Positions 11,344 through 21,854 of a DNA stretch of 64,000 bases are shown here, piece by piece. Made by a program: the position numbers and the translations under genes. Below the pieces are notes generated by a model. That model was not told where the DNA came from. It saw only the letters and a program-made list of their open reading frames with translations, and searched no databases. This DNA comes from Corbicula japonica. Lineage: Eukaryota; Mollusca; Bivalvia; Venerida; Cyrenidae. Each line of letters begins with the position of its first letter. Positions within the stretch are counted from its first letter, which is position 1. The stretch covers positions 310,001 through 374,000 of the forward strand of contig JAZAYU010000262.1 in NCBI GenBank assembly GCA_038501625.1. The letters run 5' to 3'.

Positions 11344-12348
11344 GTAAGAAATAATATATATGTGTATCTATGTTATTGCATCTGTGTTGAGTTAACAATA
11401 TGAATTAACCATTAAAATTGTAGAGAGTTCGATATTTGGAAGTCTACAATTCTGGCCCTGCAATTTGGTAATTTTAGACTTGATTATGGACGATTTCAAC
11501 GTATGTAGCAGGTTCTTTCTTGTTTAAAAACTTCAGTGGCATGGACTTTTTTAAAATATATATGATTTTGTCTAGTATCTACATTATTTACTAAATTTGT
11601 TAGTTAATCAGTTTCGTACTCAAAAATATTCGGAACTAATATTTTGAGTGATGTTTGAATGTTTCTGTTTTTTTATTTGTGGTTTATTACGTGTGAGTTT
11701 TTGTTTTGGGCTGTCAATATTGATATAGGAGCGTGTTAAAATCTGGTTTTAAAAGAACTAATAATTATGAGATTAAGCAGCCATTACTCCCAACATTCTT
11801 GACCTGATCAATTTCGGGCATAAAACTCAGCTGGTGCTAGCTGATTATTGTGACATGAAAGTTTATAGTCGTGCTATGAAATAGCTTGTTCTTACTTAAA
11901 AATGAAAATAAATCAGTTTCTAAGAAAACAATCCAACTGTTTTTCATACCCAAATGAAAACCATCAAGTAAAAGAAATTATTGTGCTCAGTCCAATAAAT
12001 TGTGAGCGGTTCTCTCTGTAGGCTGTAGCCACGCCTCTTAAAGTAATACGTCACACTGTGTACCATCAGAAATTAATATTCTATAATGTATAAGACTTCA
12101 ATGTAGAAATGGATGAAAAGGGAACTTAGAAAGCCACCGAACATGAAAAATAAAAATATTGCAGGCTCGGTTAATAGATTAAGCCTGTTCAAGAGTACCA
12201 AGTTGAAATGTAAATATTTGTAAATATGACTCAAACACTAAATGATTACTCTTTCAAATATGTTGTTGGGGAAAGCAAGTAAAAGGTGTGCTGTATTATA
12301 TTTGATTTAGTATGAAATAGATTGGTTTAAAATGTGTTGAAATTTCAG

Positions 12349-12536
12349 ATCATGAGTGATAAACAGTGGTCACAAGCAGTTTGGCTTGAGGGAGAAACAG
12401 AGCAGGGAAGGGTCATTCCTTCATGATAGTAGATCAGAGGCAACATTGTGTTTTGGCCATGTTATCTTCACGTTTCACGGGCCATGCGGGAAATAAGACT
12501 TCCAGATGAAACTGGGTTCAGTTCGATGTTGTCAAG
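12349..12536 (+). pseudogene. DUF4806-like N-terminal exon, broken
   Basis: The exon follows an acceptor AATTTCAG (ends 12348) and ends at a donor AAG|GTAA (GT at 12537). From ATG 12352 it reads MSDKQWSQAVWLEGETEQG and RVIPS, then hits three consecutive in-frame stops (TGA TAG TAG, 12424-12432), then resumes in the same frame with GNIVFWPCYLHVSRAMREI. The layout (aromatic-rich start, a VIPxxW-type motif, then xxWP and an amphipathic helix) resembles the N-terminal module of DUF4806 proteins, which are common near transposons and in invertebrate multigene families. Two compensating small indels around the stops would explain the break. The resemblance is from memory of the pattern and is not tested. 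Confidence 0.4.
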
Positions 12537-13390
12537 GTAAAATAAATATTTTCACTCCATTTCTAGATGACTTCTCAGCTGTTTATCTACTCTGGGCTTT
12601 TTTTTCGGTCGATTTTATAGCCGATATTGGGTCATGTACCCAATGGCAAAACATATACTTTTTTCCCGATAAGAGAAAAAAATTCCCACTTGAATCAATA
12701 CAAAAATGTGTGACCTCTGTAATTTCATTAATAAAACATTTTAAGTTGTTAGTTAATAAGTCATATTGTTCCTTTAATCCCGAAATTATTGATAATTATT
12801 GATATGATTAAATATGTGTAAAACTTTATTCCTTAATTATGGAAAAAAAATCCCATTTTCTGGCAAAACAATGTAAAGTTTCTCAATTCCCGGGGTATAG
12901 GTTATGTCCCCGAAAAAAACAACCTGCTACTGATTAGATTTACCCGTAGTTACAAATATCGAAATCATGAAGAAACATGTATCTCTAGTGATCCATTTTA
13001 TGATAATATAAAAGAATGCAAAAAAAGGATGAGTCACTAAATTCAGCATTGCTCCAGCAGTCTATTCTTGTGTTTGTTATTTTCTAGAACACTACACAAC
13101 CGAGTCATTGCAAGGATGAACCTGAGTGGCAGAAAGGAGATATGTGCATTTGGAAACAATGAACTATACCATATTAGGTACAATTTTTATGATACCCTTG
13201 TATATATCAAGATTAAAGAATTAACATGGAAGGATAAAAACATATTGAACATTGTTATAAAATGTTATAAAAAAAGGCAGAATATATAAAAATGGTATTT
13301 TATATGGTATTTCTAACAAGTAAAAGTTCAGGTAATTTATTTTGGGGAAAAAAGTCAATGTTAATACTCGCAGCATTAATCACAGGAATA
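12537..13390. other. Interior of element, weak exon-like signals only
   Basis: Between 13079 and 13178 there is an acceptor-like TTTTCTAG and a donor-like TAG|GTACAA bounding about 90 bases, with no recognisable product. Otherwise AT-rich with nothing identified. Confidence 0.4.
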
Positions 13391-14098
13391 TTAAGGCATC
13401 GCCACACTCCTCCCAATCCTATTCATCGATAAAATAAAAATCATCAAATCTCAGTAATGACAAAATGCCATTCAATGAAACTTTGCACAAATGAAGGTTA
13501 CTAATGTATCTTTATTTTGCATACAGTAAGACAAAATAGAAAAGTAAAGAAACAAAGCTTGACCTAAAAATTCCTTGAATTCTATTTACATAATTTAATG
13601 ATAAATTCACAAAAACTAGGCGATGCAGAACATAACTCTAAATTCCCTCGAGAGCGCAATGATACTGTCAAGAAAATGTTGTGTACTTTGTAAAAAACGT
13701 TCAACTATTAAAAGAGAAATCAGTGATTGTCATCCGTTTACACGACCAGGAAATTGAAGGTCAAACACACTTTTACTAATATCTCATAAAGTTTACATAA
13801 GTAAATCATGAGGACACAATAAATTGTTGTCAGTATCATATTACTCATGCGAGCATTTAAAATGATGTTTTGTGTTCTTTAGTTTTTGTGAATTTATGTA
13901 AATAGAAGTTGAGGGAATTTTTAGATTTCGCTATTTTACTTTACTTTTCTTATATGTCTTACCATCTGTAAAATAAAGATACATTAATAACATACACTTG
14001 TGCAAAGTTTCATTTAACAGCATTTTGCCGTTATTGAGATTTTGATAATTTTCTTTTTATCGATGAATAGAATTGGGAGGAGTGTGGCAGGCCCTTAA
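13391..14098. mobile_element. 708-bp TTAA-flanked MITE (foldback)
   Basis: Both edges carry TTAA (13391-13394 and 14095-14098), followed inward by inverted repeats. The left arm reads GCCACACTCCTCCCAATCCT and the right arm is its near-complement, and the pairing extends for about 230 bp on each side (13391-13630 against 13850-14098). A TTAA target duplication with long inverted ends and no coding capacity fits a non-autonomous piggyBac- or Kolobok-type element. It is nested inside the larger CAACGTTG element, so it is the younger insertion. A second, end-truncated copy lies at 34430-34950. Confidence 0.75.
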
Positions 14099-16340
14099 AG
14101 CATTACGGTCTAGACTTGGTGTGAAGAAATGTGAGAATATATAAGAAATGTGCAAGGACCTATAGAGTGTTAAGTTTACTAAATTACTTGAATTTTGATG
14201 TAAAGTTAAAACCAACCGTCAACCTTTCCAGTTATTCAAAGCATTCCACTTTTGACAACTATAAACATAATTTAATAAATGACTGTTTGTTTCAGTTTCA
14301 TTCGTTGAAAGCCACGCAACAGCTACTGAAAACAAAGTCAGGGATGTAATGTCGAAATACCTGAAATATGCCGCAGGGAGAAGGGGAGGAGGCGGGCGCA
14401 AAATTATCCATGAATAATAGTCGATCTCGAGTATTTAGTAAAGCCCTCCATCTGACTCTGAGAGAAGAGAAAGAGAATTTTGTCTGATCTCCCGTCCTTC
14501 ATGAAAAAGGAACCTGGTAAACTTGCATAGATTACTTACAATATAAGTCAAAGTGAGAAAAACAAACTAGAGTCGTGGAAAAAGGTGTGCTATTATTTCT
14601 AGAAGTCAGGGACCACAAGGCAAGCCATGGGTAAGAAGTGATGTTGACAGTGATGAAAAAATACAAATACTTGTAGTATATTAGTAAGACGAAGACAGAC
14701 TGTGAATTTCTGTGCACATTTACTAAAGCTTCACTCAAGGGATCTTAGTGATTAGTTATCGCTATCACTTGAAAACAATTACATTGTAAAATACAACAAT
14801 TTGGTGCAGTGTTGAAAATGGCGTTTTTGTTATTCTTGATTTTTCAAGATTTTTATTTTTCAGGATAGATTGTCACTTGTACATTTTACATTTGTATTTA
14901 TAAATAGAAACAGTATCTGTGCAGAAACAGTTATGAAAATATTTTAAACAGATTTTGTCTTTCATTTGCTCTGTACAGAACCAAAACAAATTATTGTTCT
15001 TTGAATCTTTACTATATTTGCATGTAAAAATAAACAATATCTGTGCAAGAACATTTTCGAAACTGCCTCGCAAAGTCTTTATCTTCTCTTTGCATTGTTC
15101 AGAACAAAGGCTAATTTTTGTTTTCAACTTAACTAGCACTTATTAAAGATATATTGTATCTAAAATTTTCAACTTAAGAAAGTCAGTTTAATAAAATTTA
15201 AAACTTAATATAAAACAGAATTGGTAATAATAATAATTGTTATTGTTTTATTTAAAGTTATATATATTTCAATACTTTTAAATCATATTGGTAAATAATA
15301 AAATATATTATGTAAAAACAACAGCACAACGTTTAAAACAACACCAACAAAACAAGAATTTAATGGATATGGATTTTCTGTAAAAAAAAAATATATTTTT
15401 AATTTGTTGTTTTTGTTATTTCAGATTCTTTAATATCTTACATTACCAAAATATCTTCACTTTATACATTGTTTATAGTTTAACTGAATAACATGAAGAG
15501 TTTAACTGAATAACATGAAGAAAATTAAGCAAATACTTACACATTCAATTTATAATAATTAGATATTTTGTTTTGTGTTCCATCACACAATGTATTTATG
15601 TTTTATAAAATGTTAAGAGTTGCATGACTACAGCTGTTCTATTAGTAAGCCAAAGGGTATAAGGCTGAAGTGCTAATAAAGGTTGTTATTGTCATAAAGA
15701 GTTATATAAAGTTCATCTACAAAATTGTATTTCAACCTGATTATTGTTGTTGTTTTTTGATACTGAATTATGTGAGTTATCATCAATATTATTTTTAGTG
15801 TTATCATTGTTGAAATATATCAACTGCAAAAAACGAAGACATCAGTGATCAGAATGTTAACTCCTGTACACTATTTTTTCTAGTTATGCGGCTTCCAAAT
15901 GCAAATTTTACATGAAACTTGTAACCTAAAAAGTTGTAACCTAAAAAGTATGTGTCATATTCACTTAATAATTAGAATATATCATCTGCCTGAACAAAGC
16001 CGTCTGTGACAACAAGAATGATTTCTCCTGTTTGACAACTTTTGGATTCGCCGGTTCCAAATGCAACTTTAGGCAACACATGTTTTCCCTGGAACACCGA
16101 ATTCTAGTTTTAGTTAAAGTAATTATTATTACTATTGCTACTGTTGTCGTTATTATTATCATTTTTATTATAACCAAGTTTGTTGTTAATATTTTCATGT
16201 TTATATGATAAAAATGTGCATTCCCTCATGTATACTGATTTAGATGTAAATAAATATTTATTCTGTTCAATTTTGTTTTGTACTACCTTATTCCAACCAT
16301 GGGTAAACCAAACTGCAACCACATAACCATAATTCAACCT
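14099..16340. other. Interior of CAACGTT element, no gene seen
   Basis: AT-rich sequence with scattered poly-T and short ATT tracts (for example near 15218-15240 and 16120-16170). Short open frames here have low-complexity, unconvincing products. Confidence 0.5.
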
Positions 16341-16343
16341 AAT

Positions 16344-16498
16344 ATCAACGTTGATTTAACTGTCAATTCAACGATGATGACAACGTTGATACAACGTTGA
16401 AATTTCAACGTCATTTCAACTTTCAAAAACAATAGTTGTTTCAACCAAATTTCAACGTTGAAAAATGACCAAATTTCAACGTTGTATCAACGTTGAAT
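16344..16498. repeat. Right subterminal CAACGTT array
   Basis: About six copies of CAACGTT(G), several in the longer form CAACGTTGAAA, run up to the right terminus. They form the inverted counterpart of the left array. Confidence 0.7.
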
Positions 16499-16516
16499 TG
16501 CCCACTGGGTACTTAC

Positions 16517-16606
16517 AAAATAATTCATAAGATAATAATACCGTATTATTCCAGCCACCGTTGCGTTCGAATTTTCTCCATGGTTCTTTTAGTTTGCGTT
16601 CTTCGG
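16517..16606 (-). CDS. IFI44-like GTPase, exon 2 (PWR exon)
   Basis: On the minus strand an acceptor TATTTTCAG (ends 16607) opens an exon reading AEERKLKEPWRKFERNGGW. The first codon is completed by the last base of exon 1, so phase 1 matches phase 1. The PWR tripeptide after a charged helix and shortly before the P-loop is a recurring feature of IFI44-like proteins, as I recall them. Two donors are possible: GTAAGT (GT at 16516-16515), which leaves phase 1 and does not fit the phase-0 exon 3, or ACG|GTATTA (exon ending 16542), which leaves phase 0 and does fit. An unseen small exon is the other explanation. The CAACGTTG element begins only 7 bp beyond the stronger donor. Confidence 0.65.
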
Positions 16607-16609
16607 CTG

Positions 16610-17599
16610 AAAATAATAATTATAGATAATAACAATGTTAACAGACAAATTGTGTCATTGACGAGTGAACCCCATTTCTTTTAAAAAGGCATGCAACTCT
16701 AACGTAGAAAAGAACAGGTAAAGAATTTTATTCTATTCGTAATCACGGTCTTGATGTTTGATATTTGATCTTGTTGATTGTAAGGTTGTGTGGTTGGAAT
16801 ACAGTAGATATAAGGGCTGTTTGAAAAGAATTACTATTTTTTGCATAACACACAAAAAATAAAATAAATCCCAGTTCGTTTACTTCATAACTTTAAAGTA
16901 ATCCCTGTGACTAGACATACACAATTTCAGTCAATACCGGTAAATCCAGTTTATATCTCACAGCGTGTTCCCTTTTCTAGGGCTGGCGATGTTGTTTATG
17001 ATTTCAATGAACCTTATCTATGCATAAATAAAAAAAATTAAAATAAGGTTATTGGTATCAAAATTTAAGGAAAACCTTTTTCAAGTTTAATTGGTGCAGC
17101 TTAACATCACTATTGCAACAAGGTATTTCACAGCCAGGTTTTAATGGAGAATTAATTTATAAACTTTAGATTAAGAAAATAAAGGGCAATTATAATGTGT
17201 CCAGGTTATTCGTTTAAACCATCAGTCAATTCAAAATGAATGGTTACCAAAATGATATTCTACAGCGCTCTGCAGGCCTGGTGATTTATACACATACAGT
17301 TTATCATTATGCCTACCTCTTTGGTTGCACGACGGGTCAGGGGTTTACAAGTTTATGAAGGTTTATGGGATTTTTTTTATAAATTCAAGAACCTTGAAGA
17401 AGCTAGCTTTCTTTATTTTATCCCTGTCATCGTGTTCTTGATAATGTATCGGTAAAGTCATTGAGTACCCGCCCATTTAGATTTGAAAAGCTATTACACA
17501 TATGTAGCTTTTATATTCTATATATCTGCGTGCTTTTGCATGCAACTTTGTTGAACTGTTGGGTGGGTTGGAGTTACATTACCAATACAACTTGTTTAG
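16610..17599. other. Intron 1 of the IFI44-like gene, proximal part
   Basis: AT-rich intronic sequence on the minus-strand gene model. No coding or structured element recognised. Confidence 0.5.
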
Positions 17600-17835
17600 G
17601 CAAGTGTTAGGTTTGTGCACACCATAACCTGTTTTAAACCCCCAGAGGCAAATTGTTTTGCAACTGATCGTTCCAAGGCGATAACCCCAAGGGTTCCTTT
17701 TTTCGTTACTTGTATGTGGCGTCTTATTTAAATTGGGTATACTTATAAAACATGCTCTCTTTTTTCTTCTTTTTTTACTGCGTGAGGAGGCTGTGTTTTG
17801 TTAGTGTGGCGATTCCTGATTAGCATAATTCACTT
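17600..17835 (+). repeat. Interspersed repeat family, copy 1
   Basis: Begins near AAGTGTTAGGTTTGTGCAC and ends at GTGTGGCGATTCCTGAT. Related copies lie at 25525-25770 (reverse), 43380-43610 and 52588-52805, with a fragment at 61478-61510. Shared internal words include CCAGTGGCAA-like text, GATCGTTCCAAGGCG and CATGCTCTC. There are no tRNA-like promoter boxes, so a MITE or other short non-autonomous element is more likely than a SINE. Confidence 0.7.
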
Positions 17836-18759
17836 TTTTCAACAACCATTTTAGATCATGATCAACTTAAAGCAAACATTGTTGATACAAGTACAAGACC
17901 AAAATGATATTCTAGCTGATCTTGATCTACCTGTTTGTCATCTGATCATCAAATATACAAATATGAGCCCGTTTTCTAAACGTTCTCATTTGGTATGTTA
18001 TGTGCGTTCGGGTACCAACGTGAAAATATCAGTGAAAATAAAATGATAATCAACTGATTGAAAATAGTAAAATACCACTTTTATTTCACCGAGAACATTC
18101 TGTAATTCACTGAAAAGCATAATATAAAATCTGATCGTTTACAACTTAATATCATTATTTTTTATAACAAGTTAAACAATCCCCAAGCTTTACGCTTAAT
18201 AAATTACAAGACCGACGAAACAATATGCATTTGTACCGACACTCAAACAAACATGGCGGACGTCAGCAAATAGATACAGTAGCAACATCACTCTCAGATA
18301 AAACAGTAAGCGTAATTCTCAATATAATCAAATGAACCATGCTGTGATAAATCTCCAAACTAAATTGAAAAGATATTATGTTATTAACCATTCATTTTCA
18401 TTCCAATTTAAAAATGTGCTTCCCAACAACCTAGGTACGGCATTATTGCATTAGTAAAGGCAAATATTTCACAAATATATATATTTGTAGCCCTGCCTTT
18501 CTGAAGCACAAAGAACATCGTACTTGTACTTTTTTTATCATTTGACTGGTAATTGAATACGAACGTAGAATAAATAGCCTAGTAGAGTACCAAAAAAGGG
18601 CAACCCAGCGTACTAACTCACCAGAACTCACGAATTTAAGCGAACCATCTAATGATGATACCATTTAAACCTCACTTGTCAAAATTTAGTGTCTCCTTTT
18701 AATAATGTTTGTTTAGTATTTTGATGTTTTTTCCGTAACACTGTATAGGTATCTGCTTT
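17836..18759. other. Intron 1, no gene seen
   Basis: AT-rich. A phrase AACATGGCGGAC (18251-18262) resembles a YY1-type ATGGCGG motif, but its frame stops after six codons. Confidence 0.4.
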
Positions 18760-19486
18760 TATAACGTCAAAACAGCTAGAACCTACATGGTACGTCAAAA
18801 CAGCTAGAAGCTGCATATTACGTCACAACAGCTAGAAGCTACATATAACGTCAAAATAGCTAGATGCTACATATTACGTCAAAACAGCTAGAAGCTACAT
18901 ACTACGTCAAAACAGCTAGAAGCTACATATTACGTCAAAACAGCTAGAAGCTACATATTACGTCAAAACAGCTAGAAGCTACATATTACGTCAAAACAGG
19001 TAGAAGCTACATATTACGTCAAAATAGCTAGAAACTTCATATTACGTCAAAACAGCTAGAAGCTACATATTACGTCAAAACAGCTAGAAGCTACATATTA
19101 CGTCAAAACAGCTAGAAGCTACATATTACGTCAAAACAGCTAGAAGCTACATATTACGTCAAAACAGCTAGAAGCTACATATTACGTCAAAACAGCTAGA
19201 AGCTACATATTACGTCAAAACAGCTAGAAGCTACATATAACGTCAAAGTAGCTAGAAGCTTCATATTACGTCAAAACAGCTAGAAGCTACATATTACGTC
19301 AAAACAGCTAGAAGCTACATATTACGTCAAAACAGCTAGAAGCTACATATTACGTCAAAACAACTAGAAGCTACATGTTACGTCAAAACAGCTAGAAGCT
19401 ACATATTACGTCAAACAGCTAGAAGCTACATATAACGTCAAAACAGCTAGAAGCTACATATTACGTCAAAACAGCTAGAAGCATCA
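18760..19486. repeat. 28-bp minisatellite, about 26 units
   Basis: The unit contains TTACGTCAAAACAGCTAG followed by AAGCTACATA. It repeats at a 28-bp period, mostly with zero to three differences per unit. Every unit has TTACGTCA, the complement of TGACGTAA, which matches a CRE/ATF-type bZIP half-site pattern, and the motif AGCTAGAAGCT. The array lies in intron 1 of the minus-strand GTPase gene and ends about 36 bp from the exon 1 donor. The near-identity of units points to recent expansion or homogenisation. Confidence 0.95.
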
Positions 19487-19523
19487 TACAATTAGACGAA
19501 AACATTATTATTTTTGTACGAAC

Positions 19524-19671
19524 CTGCGCGTTTTTCGGCTTCCAACTTCCGCAATTGTTCATCTTTTTCCTTTAATTGTTGTTCTACTTCACGTGTTACA
19601 TCTTCGTCTGATGGTAAATCAAGATTCTTTGGTTTAGCTATTCCAGAGCTTGTGCTTTCATTGTTTCCCAT
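19524..19671 (-). CDS. IFI44-like GTPase, exon 1 (N-terminus)
   Basis: The start codon at 19671-19669 opens MGNNESTSSGIAKPKN, then an acidic stretch, then a helix rich in E, K and Q (REVEQQLKEKDEQLRKLEAE). The start MGNNES fits an N-myristoylation signal (Gly2 with Ser6), which suggests membrane attachment, and the helix is a likely coiled coil. The exon ends at CAG|GTTCGT (GT at 19523-19522) in phase 1 and joins in frame to exon 2, where the charged helix continues into KEPWRKF. An upstream in-frame ATG adds five residues but spoils the myristoylation signal, so I prefer this start. The assignment to the IFI44-like gene rests on phase, continuity and order. Confidence 0.65.
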
Positions 19672-21596
19672 TGCTATATAACACAAATTAAACCACAGAT
19701 ATGAGTTGTTTACAGTTTGATAACAGTTTGATCTTATTTAAAAGAAAACCACATCGTTTTTAAGGGTTGTATATTATGAATACACAATTTCATTTTATCG
19801 GATGCAACATAACCTTAGATTTACCTTTTTACATACTATGTTATACCCAAAAACCACATACTAAAAAAATATTCCATTTGTAAAACACAGTTTGCTGTTT
19901 GTTTTAAATTTTAAAGACATTCTAACAAGAGACGAAGAAAACAAAAAATCTCAATGTATCCGATTGTTTTATCGCATTCACCACATTTTCCAATTCGGAA
20001 GCCTAGCAGTTATAATTAGTTTTAATACGTTTGTAACTTGGTGAGAGCACTTGGGTTGAAATGAAGTCATGTCGATGGTTTGAAGCGTGTAAACATAGTT
20101 TTTAGAATTACAAATTGATAATATTTTCATAATTGTCAAATTGAAGTTTGTAAACAACGTCTAGCGGAAGTTTTTGGTCAGCCTTTTACATCTGACAAGC
20201 GCGTTATCTCTCTATCTTTCTGTGGGTAGTATTTGATTGCCATCGGTTCAGTTACACAATTCGCTCATTTCTAAAATAAAATTGATTTGGTATTTGCGAG
20301 TGATTTTCAGGTCTGGAATAATAGCCACGTAAACGAGCTTTAGCGTTCTGCGATCGTTTGAAGTCGTTACCACTGACGTAATACAATCGTATGTATAAAT
20401 AATTTAAATTAAATACAAATGTAGTTTTTTACCTTGTAAACGTTTACACGAGCTTTTTACTAAAAATCAAATTTCTGATTTATTCTGTTCATTTAATTTT
20501 ATTTGTTTAGCAAAGCTATGTATTTAAAGCTTCGCCCAAACGAATGCATTTATATGTTTTAATGGTAGTGTCACTAATAATCTATCACTTTAAATTACCA
20601 CACAATGTTTTAAGATAACTTGTTAAAGAACGAAGATATAAATAACAACTAGAGAATTTGCCTTCAACGTACTGTAAACAGTAAATATTCGCGCATACAT
20701 GTACAACATTTTGCGTTTTGGCAAGATCGGATATACCCGCGAGTATTTTTTTACGTTTTCTGATTTCCAAAAACAAATTCGTGGAACTGCTTCACCTGCG
20801 TAATATGGATTTTCCGCTGTTATGATTTTATGTTACTTGTACCATTGTTTTTGAACAACGTCAGTAAATTAACAAAGTAGAACATTCCCAAATGCAGAAA
20901 CTTAACACGTTGTGCGTGGAAAAAGAATCTTCTGTCATCTATCTTTTCAATCACATATAGAAAATGATGTAAGAAAAAGCATTATTTTCCGAATAAATTC
21001 GCGAAATCTTGCAAATAAATCCTCACGTTTCGTTCGCTTACGCGAATTCCATGTAAGCGAAAATAAATTGGTCGCAAATATTTGTTGGTTTAACGCATTT
21101 TAATTAAAGAAATATTGATGTACATGTACAATTTTGCCAAATTGCATCGATAATTTACAAATTTTTGTTCCAGAAACTTATTTTCTTCGCAAATATGTGA
21201 CATACTAACCGAAAATAGAACTTTGACCTTTGAGACGGGTAACCAGTGTGCCCGATTTAGATTAACACTTTTGACTGAAATAACTTTATGAAATGTTATG
21301 CTAAAGAAACACATTTATGACCGTCGATAGAACGATCAATGTACGCGGTTCGCAGGGCTCGGAAATTAATAAAAACGATCGTAGTTATTGAAATTAAATC
21401 ATTGGTGCTTCAAGTAAGAATTCTTGGGCATATAAATTGTTTTCACGTTTTAGTAATGCAATGTTATAATCAAACAAGATATATATTGTTTCTTATTATT
21501 AATAAATTATACAGTTTTAATTTAAGTGTCCCTACTTTCCTGACAATATACTGAGATAAGAATGTTTGCAAAATAATAATTCGATAGATATTTTTA
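19672..21596. other. Upstream region of the IFI44-like gene
   Basis: This should contain the promoter of the minus-strand gene. A TATATAA lies immediately 5' of the start codon (19675-19681), too close to be a functional TATA box. I did not find a clear GAAANNGAAA interferon-response element. No other gene is recognised. Confidence 0.4.
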
Positions 21597-21700
21597 TGCC
21601 CCTAAAAATTGGGGGGCATATAGAGTTGCACTCGTCCGTCCGTACGTCCGTCCGTGCATCCCTACATCAAGTCTTGTGGCATCAACTCTTAATTAACTTT
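21597..21700 (+). repeat. ATGCCCC / CGTCCGTCC interspersed repeat
   Basis: The motif ATGCCCCTAAAAATTGGGG forms a small palindrome, followed by GGCATATAGAG and a run of CGTCCGTC words. I recall this organisation as the conserved end of a very common interspersed repeat in mollusc genomes. The remainder probably continues to about 21855 in diverged form. Confidence 0.5.
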
Positions 21701-21854
21701 CAGGACGATTTTTTTTAAAACTTACACAGATGATCAAGCAGGATGTTTAGATTATCGTAAAGAAAAGATTTTTTCTGAGGCCATTTTACCAGAGTTATGG
21801 CCCTTTACTACAAATGTTGATGTAGAACTGGGGCATCATAGTTCGAGGAAACGT

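Larger units (their letters stand above)
10728..16509. mobile_element. 5.8 kb DNA element with CCCAGTGGGCA inverted ends
   Basis: The left end reads CCCAGTGGGCA (10728-10738) and the right end TGCCCACTGGG (16499-16509), a perfect 11-bp inverted repeat. TA flanks both sides (10726-10727 and 16510-16511), which is consistent with a TA target duplication. Just inside each end is an array of the palindromic octamer CAACGTTG or close variants: about six on the left (10740-10925) and about six on the right (16344-16494). The superfamily is not established. TA duplication is compatible with Tc1/mariner and several other DD(E/D) groups, but I see no transposase. The interior has a degraded gene start (11247-12536), a nested MITE (13391-14098) and non-coding AT-rich sequence. 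The element sits in intron 2 of the IFI44-like gene. Confidence 0.75.

Noticed and set aside
12506..12802. Open frame of 98 codons
   Set aside because: It overlaps the broken exon in a different frame and runs into AT-rich sequence. Chance is likelier.
18251..18271. ATGGCGGACGTC start codon context
   Set aside because: The frame stops after six codons and no donor is present. At most a YY1-like site.
18760..19486. CRISPR array
   Set aside because: The units are directly contiguous with no unique spacers and the context is eukaryotic. It is a minisatellite.
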